From NCBI GenBank assembly GCA_037179335.1, contig JAKZHN010000002.1:372001-436000 (forward strand): 64,000 bases of DNA, in the 5' to 3' direction. Of the stretch, positions 40,043-51,404 are shown one piece after another (the stretch's first letter is position 1; each line of letters begins with the position of its first letter). The position numbers and the translations under genes were made by a program. Below the pieces are notes generated by a model. It did not search any database. It worked only from the letters and a program-made list of their open reading frames with translations, and had not been told where the DNA came from. Source of the stretch: Cyclaneusma minus. Its lineage: Eukaryota > Ascomycota > Leotiomycetes > Marthamycetales > Marthamycetaceae.

Positions 40043-40176
40043 ATCGCTCAGGATGATGGAAGGGCTGGCGCCTCATCAGGCGCCCTTTGTACTTACTACT
40101 TGATAGCTGGCAGCGGCATGGTTTTGGACAGCCAGGCTCAGTGAACTCGGTCTCTTTTGTTAGTTGCTGGAGCGGT

Positions 40177-40184
40177 TATATAAG
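40177..40184 (+). promoter_or_regulatory. TATA box of the kinase-like gene
   Basis: TATATAAG lies about 140 bases before the first ATG of the kinase-like gene, giving that gene its own promoter in the short gap behind the upstream unknown gene. Confidence 0.45.
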
Positions 40185-40321
40185 CACAGGAATTGGACAG
40201 GGTGCAAGTAACAGGTGGGGTCATCAAGGCAACATGGTGACACAAATATAATAGATACCTATATCTAGCAGTCTCTCGCCGCAAATCCCTAAGCTGCACC
40301 CAGTCCCTTCATTATTGCTAA

Positions 40322-41116
40322 ATGATACAGTTTGCCGACATGTACAGCCATCTGGTAGGCATGCTACCCTCTGGCGCCAACTAAAACTAATGAGTCCAGG
40401 GCCTCCGTGTCGGCGGCCGCCTGGTCCCCGTGATCGAGATTCAGCGACTGGATGAAGACCACAACGTTTACCGACTGAAACTCAGACCATCAACGACGGC
40501 GAGGCTCGTTGATCTTCTCCCCGCCGCGCCAGCACGACTTCTGCGCCTCGCTTTTGATGCCCTTGTCGCCACTTGCCCACCCATCCGAGCCACTCGCCCC
40601 GAATGGCTTCTGCCGAATACCATCATCGTCAAGAAGGTGAAGCCTGGCTGGGAGGACGAATTTCAGGCGGAAAAGCGTGTATATGATAGACTACGGCCCT
40701 TACACGGCACCCTTGTGCCACATTACTACGGTGAAGCTTTATACGACGGAGTTCCAGCCATCATGCTCTCGGAGATCCAAGGCCACACCTTCTGGGACCT
40801 TGCGCAAATCCGCGACATCGAGCCTTTGCCAGAACTTGAACGCAAGATGCAGAGTGCCTACAGGGCTTTGCACGATCATGGCGTTTCTCATAAAGACTCT
40901 ACGTTGGAGAATATCCTTTATACGGGGTCGAGGGTGATGTTGATTGACTTTGAGTTATCAGCTCTCGATGATTCAGGTATTTTCGGGCGGACTGAGTGGC
41001 AGTACTGCTACAATAAGAACGACGGAGATAGGATGTGGAAGGCCTTTTGCAGGGTCAGGCAAGCACGGGCAAATGCGAACTGGGACACCAGAGCAGACTT
41101 GGTATTCGTAGCGTGA
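40322..41116 (+). CDS. Small kinase-like protein (RIO/Kdo kinase-like fold)
   Basis: Exons 40322-40354 and 40400-41116 flank a 45-base intron with a CTAAT branch site; the product is 249 residues. A second ATG at 40340 is also possible. The open frame alone begins at a GTG and lacks a start, so the small first exon is needed. Kinase-like features are the strand IIVKKVKPGW with a candidate ATP-site Lys, Glu in FQAEKRVYDRL, the catalytic-loop-like SHKDSTLENIL (Asp and Asn in HxDxxxxN spacing) and IDFELS in place of DFG. The hinge is MLSEIQGHTFWDL. The length is short for a full protein kinase but suits the lipopolysaccharide/RIO-like kinases often found in fungal genomes. Substrate unknown. Whether it is a functional kinase or a pseudokinase cannot be told from sequence. 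Confidence 0.7.
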
Positions 41117-41334
41117 TCAAATACTACTACGCCAGTACGGATCCAGATCCCCACCTATACACATAACCTAACGTTCCCCACACATTGCCTTATATTTCAA
41201 GCATATCGTCCTTTAAGCCAACAAGAGAGCCAGGTTTGCAGGTGCCAGGTGGGCGCTTTTTGTATTACCGACCCCGGATTAGACTAGGCCTGGCATAATT
41301 GTTCTGAGAGACTGAGGCTGTTTCTAGTCAGCTA

Positions 41335-41679
41335 CAGTGGGACGACAAAAGTCTGAACCCCCTTCCTGTCTCAACCGTGTGGCAGTAATTAGCTATGTAT
41401 TAAAATCTTTATAATATTTAAAAAGATTTCCAATTACTAGGGATATTCCCAATTACTAGGGATATTCCCAATTACTGGGGATATTTCCAATTACTGGAAG
41501 TATTTCCAATTATTAGGAATATTTCCAATTACTTGGAATATTTCCAATTACTTGGAATATTCCCAAACATTGGGGATATTTCCAATTACTAGGGATATTC
41601 CCAATTACTGGGATTATTTCCAATTACTGCAAATATTTTTAAATATTAAAGGGGGGTTCAGACTTTTGTCGCATGACTG
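41335..41679. mobile_element. Tc1/mariner-type MITE with TA target duplication
   Basis: The 345-base element starts CAGT and ends ACTG and is bordered by TA on each side (41333-41334 and 41680-41681). Terminal inverted repeats of about 30 bases match: the left end has GACAAAAGTCTGAACCCCC and the right end has its complement, with five unmatched bases between the outer CAGT and this core. TA target duplication and CAGT ends are typical of the Tc1/mariner superfamily (including the Fot1/pogo group common in fungi). There is no transposase inside, so it is non-autonomous. The centre is a tandem array of 19-base units. Confidence 0.8.
41429..41637. repeat. 19-base tandem array, about 11 copies, inside the MITE
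   Basis: About eleven units of the form TCCCAATTACTAGGGATAT stand head to tail. Variation is mostly C/T at positions 2-3 and A/G/T at 11-14. Each unit joins the next through the near-palindrome GGGATATTCCC. The array fills nearly the whole interior of the element. Confidence 0.85.
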
Positions 41680-42521
41680 TACCAAGGCTTTTTTTGTAAA
41701 GGTATAGCTACTTTTAGTTGCAAGCTTAAAACAAGGTATTTAGAGCCTTGCATGGTTTAGTGGCAGCCAGCCTTTTGATTGCAGGCAGCAGCAGGCTTGA
41801 AACTACTATTCCCAGCTTCAAGCTTGAGGCCATCAGGTTCCTAGCATCACACTGGAAGCTGTTTCTAATTGCAGATTTGAAGCCTTTTATTTTTTTCGAG
41901 ACTGTGGGTGTTGATCAGGCCGTTTTTTTATAGTTTTGACTTTTGAAGAATACCCAGCTTTGAGAGACTCTGATCTCGAGACTGTTTGGAGAGCAAGAAC
42001 AGGTTAGACCTGGCTCTCTCATTGGCTCAAAAGTAAACAGTGCTTGAGATATAAGGCAGGGTATGTGTGGAGATTTGGATCCTGCTAAACAAAGATATCG
42101 AGACTCGCATACTCTACCTACGAAGTACGAACTGTGCGCACTCCAACTACCCAATCACCAGCATGCCTGGAATCAAGCAGAAGTCCAGTCGGACTCGATA
42201 GTCTCGATCGTGTGGTAACGAGCATGCCACTCCTTTCCGGGCAAATTTGATGAAAAAAGGAATTTGAAAGGTATGCCGAGAGAAGGATTCATGATAGTGT
42301 GATGTGAAAATTTGATTTACAAAGGCGAATTTGCGTCTAGAACCTCGAAAAGCCAAGCAATCGGAGAAATAGGAGAAAAGTGATGAACACGTATCTTAAA
42401 TTCAACACAGTCGGTGGCTAGGTATCTACGATCACACAAAACGCCGTGGAGCTTGAAAAGCAAACGCATCGCTAGAGATTGGATAGTGAGAAGACTGGAA
42501 GTTTGGGATGCGTGAGAGTCC

Positions 42522-43480
42522 TCAAGACGCCGCCTTGACAGTGTACTCCTTCAAGAAATCTGGGTCGTTTGCGAGCTCCTCCTTGACCTGTTGTTAAGAC
42601 TGTTAGCCATCGTTCCCCCCATGGATAATGCATTGGGGTAAAAAGGCCTGGAATATAGGGGCGCTGGTATCCAATAAATGAGAATCAAACTTACAATATC
42701 CAAACCACCAACCAGCTCTCCACCAACCCACAACTGCGGGAAGGTAGGCCAGTCCGCAAATTCCTTCAATCCCTGCCTCACCTCATCATCTGCAAGGATA
42801 TTGAAGAAGCCATATTTCACTCCATTCTCTCTCAGAATACCGACCAGGGTTCTCGAAAAGCCACACTGCGGCGCACTAGGCGTGCCCTTCATGAACAGCA
42901 TGACCGGCGCCGCCTTGACTAACTCGGCCAGCCGCTTGTTCAGATCCTCTTTCTGTTGAGCCAACTCCTCTGCCGAATACTCCGGAGCCGTGGCCGGATC
43001 ACTGGCCGTAGGCGCATAGTTGGACAAATCCCTTACTGGTTCCGGAGCCGCAGATGTGGCGGATCCGTTGGCTGTGGGGGTCTGAATAACTTCTTTCTGC
43101 GGCGCGGCGGATCCATTCAGAGCACTGCTGGATACATTCGAGGTGGCTTTTGCGTGGCGCTCGATTGCTTCGCGCACATTTTGGGCATCGCTGCCGCTGA
43201 CGGTCTCTACGACTTTGCCGCCGCGGGAGAGAACGAGGTAGGGGACGGCTACGACGTCGTAGGCTTCGGAAATGTCGGGGAGGGTCTCGGCGTTGATGGA
43301 GATCCAGGATGTGGTTGCGGGCGAGTAGGAGGCGGCGAGGGTGCGGAGGACGGTGGACATCTGGGCGCAGGGAGCGGCCCAGGGGGTATGGAAGGAGAGG
43401 ATGAGCAGGGTCGAGGGGGAGAGGGAGTTCGTGTGCTCGTCGAAGGCAGCTTGGGTGGTTATCTCTTGGACGGTGGCCAT
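42522..43480 (-). CDS. Monothiol glutaredoxin, Grx3/Grx4 type
   Basis: Exons 43480-42695 and 42587-42522 flank a 107-base intron and give 283 residues. Residues 1-110 form a thioredoxin-like domain whose active-site position reads WAAPC (34-38), the single-Cys form usual for Grx3/4. A Ser/Ala/Pro linker follows. The glutaredoxin domain (175-283) has the monothiol CGFS motif at 206-209, preceded by MLFMKGTP, and WPTFPQLWVGGELVGG. Short exon 2 supplies the conserved end (KEELANDPDFLKEY). Grx3/4 proteins bind a bridging [2Fe-2S] cluster with glutathione and control cellular iron use, with iron-responsive factors as partners. This is a conserved housekeeping gene and marks that the metabolite cluster has ended. 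Confidence 0.93.
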
Positions 43481-44666
43481 GGTGGTTGTTTTGGGGGGGT
43501 GACGTGGAGATGGTCGTCGTTATTCACAGTGAACGGGTTTATCTAATAGCTGACTTCCCCGTCTTTGGTATATGGTAAAGGCAGCTCAGAGATGTAGAGG
43601 CTGAAGGAGAGTCGCGGTTGTGATGTGAAGTTTATTGGTGGATGGCGGGGAAGCTGTGGACAGACGGCGCGGGGCAACTCGTGGTATCTATTGGAGGCCA
43701 GGAGCTGATTGCAGTGTCGGCGGGAAAAGTTCGACCTGGGTAGTTGTAGCAGAGAACGGCAGAGCAGAGTATTATCAGGGTGCAATGGCGTCGTAGGTGG
43801 CGGCTGTCGATTATTCGAGAATGGGTGACTTTTTCTTTTTTGGTCGTCGACGATTGGCCGCTGTCACATCCCACCTTATCAAGCAGCCTGAGGCAGCGAG
43901 AGTGGCGTCATCCGGGCGGGCAGCTCATTTCTACCAAGTTTGACGCTGAATAACTTTCGAACCACTTGAAAAACTTGATTTGAAACCTAAATATGTCAAT
44001 CGTGCTCTTGAAAATCATTAACCAATACCTTTTTTATGCGTTTTAGAATCCAGCTTCTCAAGATATTGCAGCTCAAACATGACGACTTCTGGTGTGAATC
44101 GGGGAGTGGACATCAGACTTTTGAGAGGTAACCAGAATGCACATGAACATGAACCTTAGGTGCTTCAACGATATGAATGAGTCTACAGGTAATCATTAAT
44201 AGCGAATGTCGAACCAAGTATCTATAAAGGAGTCCAGGCCTTACTCACTTCAATCGAGCGCTCAAGACGAAGCTGTGTACGAGTTTCTGATTCGCAAGCC
44301 ACTATGTAGTGGATATCCAAAGGACTTGGTTTCAAAAAGTCCATCGGTTACCAGAGCGGATAGAAAGTCATCATTCGGAGACCGTGCAAAGCCAGAATTA
44401 CTCCTACACCCCCTCGCTCTGCATCTCCGTGTAACTGGTGTTATGCTCATAACTCGTATATCATCTGCGAAATCTCATTATCCCGTAACCAGAGACCCAA
44501 ATCCGCAGTAAAACTAAAGCCTTACTACCGACCCAAACAATACGCCATAAACTGTCTTCCATCATACAGCGCTTTAGATCACCCAGAGGCCACTGCAGCA
44601 CCTCCATTCTCCACCTGAACAGCAAAGCACCATCTTCCCCCATCCAAGCACAAATCATTCATTCAT
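43481..44666. other. Intergenic, glutaredoxin promoter side
   Basis: These 1.2 kb carry the glutaredoxin promoter and the 3' side of the membrane protein gene. No domain-bearing frame, RNA or repeat was found. Confidence 0.5.
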
Positions 44667-47141
44667 CTACCCCTGAAAAGGCTCCAAAACCTCCACCTCC
44701 ACACTCCCACTCAACGTCTCCACATCAACCGTGCTCCCATGTTCCGCATCCCTCCCCTTCATCGCCGTCTTATCCCCAAACACCCCATGCCTCCCATGCT
44801 CACTCCCCGGCACAACCTCATAACCATGCAGTTTCAGACTCCCACTCGTACTCTGCGCCCGCATCACCCCTTCCCACTCAGAAGTCATGCGTACATGCAC
44901 ATGCCCACTCTTGCCACGATGCGTATAACCCAAGCTCCTCAGCGGCGCAGCCTTGCTCGGCGAGTGCTCTAAGTACGGATCGTTGTTGTCGATAGACGCA
45001 AATGGAATGGTTGTTGCTTGTCGAGGCTTGTACGGCGACATGACGCGTACTTCAGTGCTGCTACTCAACGTCTTCGTTTCAAGCACCTGCTCACCCTGCA
45101 AGCCTTCCAGGGGAAGCAGCTCAAGATCCAGTGATCCCGACATAGAGCGGAAGCTTGCGAAGCTACCAATTATATAGTGGCCCTGAATACTACCGCTCGT
45201 AGACACAACCGAAGTTCTGTAATCGCGCGGCGGCAGCTCAAAAAACTTAGTTGGGTTGGCGTAGGGCCACTTGCTGCTCTCGCGAAGGGGGTGGATTGGG
45301 TAGGATACTTTGATGGAGCCTGAGACGGTGTGGATATCGGAGATGGCGGGTTTGGGGTCTGAGGAGCTGGCTTCAAAAGGGGTTATGGCGACGTCGATGG
45401 AGCCGGATGTGCTGGAGAGGATGAGGGTGTCGTAGAGGGGGTAGGAGCCTTGGATGTGGCCGGAGATGGTGTGGACGACTATTTTGCGGGATGAGAAGGC
45501 TGCGTACTTGTCATCCGTTGCGGGAAGGTTGACAAATGGGTCTTGCACTTTTGGTTCGTTCACTGAGTTGGAGATTGGGGGAATGAGTGACTCGCTTTCG
45601 GCCACTGGTGAGTAGTCCTCAATGTGGATGTTCCTGGCCTTCAAGTCCTCCTGGCCAAAAATGGAGCTGGCTCCTAGCACAGTAGGGAAGGTGACATTAC
45701 CACTGACCGTGTTCAGTGTGGTATCCTGTGAGTAAGTTCTAACATCGTCAAATACGTGAATATCGAGAGTCTCGGTGGACATATCAACAGACTGAAGGTC
45801 GACTTTCTCCGGAAGCCAAACAATTGCCTCCACCGAGATACAATGTCCTTCGTTCTGTTGCGGCTCAAAAGAGACTGCTCGAGGCGTTGAAACATTCACA
45901 GTATTTGTCTGCCAGTCGCCGTTTGTAGTCGGCAGGAGTCTCCTGTCGCTGACCCACATATCAACTGTAATATAGCCCGCTCCAGTGGTGTCGTGACCCA
46001 CTGGGATACGACGAACTTGCACTTCGCCAGCCGTGTGTACGCGGTAGTAATCGGAGTCTGTCTCACCATCAAAATTTGTACTGGTCTGAGCAATGTTGAC
46101 GAAGGGAGTTTTGTCAAACTCAAAACTCCAAGCATCATGGGACCTTTTGAGCGTTGCTGCCAAGCAATAGGCACCTGACTCTGACTCTGGCATTTTGAGT
46201 GGTGGTGAAGTGTAAGCTGGCGGTTTTGTGGGGTTCAAAGGAGTAGACCCTGGAATGCCGGGCGCTTTCTCACGACTCTTGCCCTGTGATCAATCAGTAG
46301 TAGATCACAAAAACCATTGCTTGTACCTGTCCAATCTCCAAAATTTGATGAGCGTGACTTGATTACTACATGCATCTTCCGACGGTAAGACAATTGAGGC
46401 CCCATAAGAATAGACACTTACAGAGCTTCCAGACATAAGAGGGGTAACGAGGACAATAAGCGCAAGGCCAAGCGCAAGTAGGGCGACCAACCATCTTCCT
46501 GCTCTAGAAACTCTAGAACCAGGGTGGGGATGTCGTGTCCATAGGGGCTGTCTTTCATTAGAGTCAACAGGACCGCCCATACTTTCCGGCATACGCGTCT
46601 GTATCTGGCCGTGTCCAAGGTCGCCTTCCGAGATTGTGTTATAGTTCCTACCGAATGACTCGGATGGATGGGAACTCTGAGATGCTGAAGTAGCAGCAGA
46701 GTAGGTTGGTGGAGGAGCAAAAGGCCGTAGAAGAGGCGAATCTTCAGAGTAGAAGTTGTGACGAGGCTGGGTATCTGGAACGCGGCGGAAGGGGGATACT
46801 GGAGTGGTAGGAGATGTAGAAGAGTTTGACGATGCGGCTGTTGCTGCAGGATAACGACTATAAGGGGCAGGTGCTGATGGCTGGAAATGATTTAGGGGTG
46901 GGAATGTCGACTGAGTCTGGAGAGGTGTTGGTGATGATTGATTTTCGGGGTTTGATTCAGCTTCAGCTCGCGCTTCTTGAGCCTTGAATTCAGCGGAGGA
47001 AGTTTGCTCCAGCGATGGATCTGGCACCATGGCATTTGACGGCGAAGGCCCAGTGAAGTAGCCATCGGTCGGACTGAGCTCGTCACTGAACGACTCGACG
47101 TCCGAGTCGTCAGCGGAATAAAGGTTGTCCGCGTACGGCAT
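44667..47141 (-). CDS. Single-pass membrane protein with repeated SGS beta-motifs (DUF4097-like)
   Basis: Exons 47141-46422 and 46283-44667 flank a 138-base intron and give 778 residues. The first 210 residues are low-complexity Ser/Pro/Thr with a run of acidic residues at the start. One membrane helix follows (about 214-235, rich in Leu/Ala/Val). The larger second part repeats a short strand motif at least eight times: NTVSGN, HTISGH, SSTSGS, HTVSGS, VSTSGS, RSMSGS, QSTSGS and ETLSGS, each followed by alternating hydrophobic residues. This is the pattern of DUF4097-type beta-helix or adhesin-like domains. With no signal peptide, a type II layout with the repeat domain outside or in the lumen is likely. 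Function unknown; cell-surface or wall association is inference. Confidence 0.8.
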
Positions 47142-48029
47142 TGTAGCTCGAGAGGCGCAAGCAGCCTAACGCGGCGTTGACGTGGGCAGTATGGGAAATG
47201 TTCATGCAACGCTGGTATACGCAGCAAGCGGAGAGGTAGAGGCAATAGATTGAGATGTGGACGGATGCAATGAGACAGTGAGAGGTTCGGGCGAAAGGCT
47301 TGGGTATCAGAGGGAAAAGAGGCGTCGACGGATATCAGGCAGCCGCGACTTTCAAACTTCTTGATGGCGTATGCTCTGACGCCGCACCTACTTTTGAACT
47401 CTCAATGTACCCATGGAGGTAGAATGCTTGTGTGATGCAGTCTTGCGGCACAGCGGCCAGCGATAACTGGATTGTTCAGGATAATCGGGCTTGCCGCGCC
47501 ATCAGGGCTCGCACTTGACGAGGCCCATACGTACGCAAATGTTGCAAGGCTGCTTCTTGAATACATCAATGTAGATGAGAATTGTGGTGGTGTTATCGCT
47601 TTGAAGGCGGCCAAAAGAGCTGAGAGGGAAGAAAGTCGTGAATTGAGATAGAGGGGAAAGGCGCCACTAAACCGGATGCGGCAGGTGCTTTTCCAGGGCC
47701 GAGTTTGCGGTGTACCATCCTGAGACAAGGACCACGACGAAGGCTACCATAGGCCAATTCATCGAACAAGTACGCGTCGTTTGGCGGGCCGCGGGGTAGA
47801 GGAATTGTACGACATCATGATATTATCAGAGAGTCGTATCGGTGTCACAAAACTCAACACAACCTCTAAAAGCATCGTGAAACTCAAGGGAAGTGACTTT
47901 GCAGTAAACCATGGGCCAAGTGGCGAGGAGCAGCTGGTATGATGGTATCAACGCCCAACTCCCCAAGATGCTGCAAAAGACCTAGCCCCCAACTCCGTCC
48001 ATCGCTTCAATTGCAGCAAACTACCCTCA
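47142..48029. other. Intergenic, membrane protein promoter / Zn2Cys6 factor 3' end
   Basis: About 0.9 kb with no supported gene. Both neighbours are on the minus strand, so this holds the terminator of the transcription factor and the promoter of the membrane protein. A 108-codon minus frame at 47402-47728 has no domain. Confidence 0.5.
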
Positions 48030-50438
48030 TTAATCATAAGTCCCCTGAAAATTCAGCATATCAAGCATCCACTCCTCATCCGGAAACCTCAGCGCCATAT
48101 CCTCCGGCACCTCCAGCCAGCCGCCCCCAAAGACATCATAATCCATCGACTGCTGTTGTTGTGGCTGTTCTTGTTGCATTTCCGACATCACCCCTTCCAT
48201 AGCCAGTCCATCCCCAAATTCATGCACTTCCATAAGCCCAGCACCATCGCGATTGCTCGCATTGTTTGCATCACCTCTCGCCTTCTCCATCTCCGCCCTC
48301 TGCGCCCGCTCAGCCCTTTCTTTCTCCTCGGCCTCATCAAAAGCCTGCAAATCCTTCGCAAAGCTATTCTTCATGCCTCTGATCATGGCCGCGCCTTTCT
48401 TGTACAACATGCTATTCTCCTCGCCATCTTTGATGCCCAGATAACTAGGCAGCATTTCGAGGCGATACACAAGCTGCTCAAGTATGTCAAGGATGTTCAC
48501 GGTACGGCGGACGTACGCAGTGTCCCAGCCGGGAGTTTTCAGGGTGGAGAGTTTGTAGAGGAGCAGAATGCAGTGCGAGAATTGAGAGTAAATGGCGAAG
48601 GTTTGGCCGGTCCATTCGGCGAGGTTGGCGCGGTGGAAGAGTATGAAGTACTGTTGGATGGTGTGGAGGAGGTTTGAGAGGGTCATTAGGTGGGCGAGGT
48701 TGGGCTCCGTGGAGTTGGTGCGGGGATTGGGGATAGGTGCCGGTGGGACAGAAACAGATGTGCTAGGAGCTGTGGTCGGTTTGTTGATCACGGCTTCGGT
48801 GATGATTATTTCGGTGGCGTAGAAGTTGAGGAGTACGGCCCCTGATTTCATTTTGTCAGTTTTGGACAAAGCTACCCCCTAAGCCCTCAATGGAGCTACG
48901 GAATGGAGTGAGGGATGTAGTGAAAGGTCTGGGTTACTTACTCTGCCCTTGCAGTTCGGGTGGCAGCGCGCGCCGCATGTCTTGTAGTTGCGACTGCAAG
49001 GCTTCAGTAAGGAAGTTGGACGATTCTTGGGCTGTGTGGCCTTCGGCGGCGCGGTCGGCACGAGCGCGTGTAACATGGTCCATGATGGTGTGGCATTTGG
49101 CTTGGGTAGCGAGGAGAATATCGGGTTCGATTTCGGGGGCGTTGCGAAGGATGTGGATACATTCTTCAACATACAGTGTTCGGCGGAGGGGCTCCATTTG
49201 GCGTAGGGTGATCCACGCCCTGGGTAGGGAGAGTTAGTAGGGTGAGGGTGATGGGAAATTAACTTCCTCTCCTCTTGGTCCGGGGAAAAGGGGTAAAGGG
49301 GGGAATTACATGGATGTGATGATGTAGAGACTGACGATTGCTCGTCGCTCTTCCATGCTTCGTGTCTCGTGCACTGGTGGATAACCAGGTATCCAGTCGG
49401 CTTTGTTCAGAAGTTGTCCTTCTTCCGCTGGAGGCTGACCGTCTCCTGGCAGCTGACGAGGAGCGCGGTGGAGTCCGAGTTGAAAGGCCATTGCTACAGC
49501 TAGCTGAGTCCACATCACCAGATACGGTTTGTCCCTCTTGTGGTATTGATACCAAGAGAGGACACAGAGAAGGCCCTGGAGCAGATCCAAACTCTTATCA
49601 TGCTGGGCAACAACCTTTTGAGAAACGATCGAACGGATCGTATCGCCCATAACCGCCTGCTCTGACACCGACCTGGTGGTCAACGACATAATTACCAACC
49701 ATAGGAACGGCTTCTGGCGTCGAAGCTCCGCTGATCCCACAGTATAGGGAATGTGGCAAAAGGCAAAGTAGCGGAGGAAGTCCCGACGAAATCGGTTAAG
49801 CTGCTCGGCGCCCCTGGAATCTGGAATCGAATACTGAGACACGTAGTCAATCAAAGATGGCGTTCCGTTGACATTGGGCCGGGGGGCTGAGGGAGCCGGC
49901 GTGTTGGAGTTGTCCGTTTGGTTGGAGCTGTCCGTTTGGCCATTTGGGGATGGTTGCGAAGCCGAGGCGGCGTTGAGATGGTTGGTGAGAGCCAAGCGAT
50001 CCTTGTCATCATGGAGCTGCTTGACGGTGTGTCCCTCCCTGAGAAGAGACACGATCTCATCAAGGCTTCCTTCCAACTGGGCAGTCCTGTTTCTGGGAGC
50101 AGTCTTGATAGTCCGCTTTCGTTCCCCGGGGATGCATTGCTTTTCGAGACGATGGCATCTGTTCCATCCTTCAGAAATCAAGAAAGGAAAATTCGAAAGT
50201 CTTTCAGCTCAAGTCCAGCTTACCGTTCGCAGGGAAAGTCTCGTCCTCTGGGAGAGTAGATGCACTTCTGCCTTGATTTGAAGCAGTTGGTGCATGACTG
50301 ACCATAATGCGGCTTTGGAGGAACGTGGACAACAGCTGGAGGTCCATCACTATATCGAGGATACACTGGCGGAGTAGAAGTCGCAGCGCCAGTGGGATTC
50401 GGCGACTCTGTGCGGGTTGGAAGCTGCTGCGTCTCCAT
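48030..50438 (-). CDS. Zn2Cys6 transcription factor with fungal regulatory middle domain
   Basis: Four exons, 50438-50224, 50158-49310, 49219-48942 and 48841-48030, give 717 residues. The zinc cluster is C-x2-C-x6-C-x10-C-x2-C-x6-C at about residues 49-80 and is split by intron 1, so it is complete only after splicing. Basic residues and a short coiled segment (LEGSLDEIVSLLRE) follow. The fungal middle homology region spans about 170-560, with FRRDFLRYFAFCHIPYTVGSAE and the LSWYQYH..KPYLVMWTQLAVAMAFQLGLHR block. The C-terminus has a Gln-rich stretch and an acidic/aromatic tail. The longer open frame begins at a TTG; the first ATG is at 50438. It is 11 kb past the last likely cluster gene and next to housekeeping genes, so a role in regulating the PKS-NRPS cannot be assumed. 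It shares a promoter region with the Snf2-type gene. Confidence 0.9.
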
Positions 50439-51404
50439 ACTGGCCAATATGTGACTTGGAGAAGGAATTAAACGGTGAAGTTTCTGAGCTCGTGAAAACC
50501 CGTTTGCGACGGCGATGGAGTTGGTCGGAATTCAGCTCTGGCGCGGTGCTGACTTTAGAGATGAACAGCGCCGAGGATATCCCGAGGTTTGTCGCACGTC
50601 GACCAGCTTCCCTCTCGTCGATTTAATCGCAGCTTCAACACCAGCTGAAACCGCACGTCGAGTGGGACTTGTAATATTAATATGGGCTATGTCCAGATGA
50701 CACAACGGCCGAGTTATACAAACCACGTTTAATCTAACGTTTCTAAAATCTCCTTTGTAATCAAGCTTCTGTCACAGTAGATCATATATTATGAAACCCG
50801 ATTCTACATTTCTACCACCGCTTGGGCTAATAGTTCTGGATTTGTTTTTTTTGTCTTTTTATTATAAGTAAATATTTAATCGGGAAATCTTTATGCCTTA
50901 ATCTACTCCTAATAGATGATTTAGCTTACCTCCGATCATGATCTAGGTAGTTGCTTCTCGTTGTTCATAACTCGGCACCAGGTCCCTCTCGATCCACGAG
51001 GCTGGTTCGCATAGGTTCGACGCGCGGCCATGCAAACACGCTTGAATGCCTGAGGCGCCCGCGCCAAATCACGTGCCAGCGCTTGGCGTCGCCTTCTCAG
51101 GCGGCTGGGCAACTGGCGCTTCGGAGCATCCAGCATCGAGACGATTGAAGTCACTCAAGTGCTGCCCCCCAACTTTGAGGCTATTCGCGATTCTCCACGC
51201 GCACCCGCACCGCGCATCCCACTTCTCGGCCAGTGCACACTCCAGCCATCACCTGCGCCTCGCTTTGGAGCCACGCCGCACACAGCCTCTCCGCGCTCCA
51301 TCGCACGAAGCAGCAACATTTCCACAGGCGCGTCGTGCATCGCCCAAAGCTCAACCTCCATCAAGCCGCGCGAGGAAGCATCACGCTCGTCCCCCACCGC
51401 CAGC
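50439..51404. promoter_or_regulatory. Divergent promoter region, Zn2Cys6 factor / Snf2-type ATPase
   Basis: About 1 kb lies between two divergent starts. The middle (50720-50920) is AT-rich, and the part before 51405 is GC-rich with CAC/CGC steps, typical of the leader of a constitutive fungal gene. No gene is supported here. Confidence 0.5.

Larger units (their letters stand above)
41117..42521. other. Intergenic with a MITE
   Basis: Apart from the MITE at 41335-41679 this stretch shows no supported gene. The part after the element (41690-41900) repeats short motifs around GCTTGAAGC/AGCTTCAAGCTTGAGGC and may be old repeat debris. The glutaredoxin gene ends at 42522. Confidence 0.5.

Noticed and set aside
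42522..43480. Loss of the first Cys in the thioredoxin-like domain as a defect
   Set aside because: WAxxC with one Cys is the normal form in Grx3/Grx4 proteins.
48030..50438. Zn2Cys6 factor as regulator of the PKS-NRPS cluster
   Set aside because: It is 11 kb beyond the SDR with the glutaredoxin and membrane protein genes between, and sits beside housekeeping genes; no shared site was shown.
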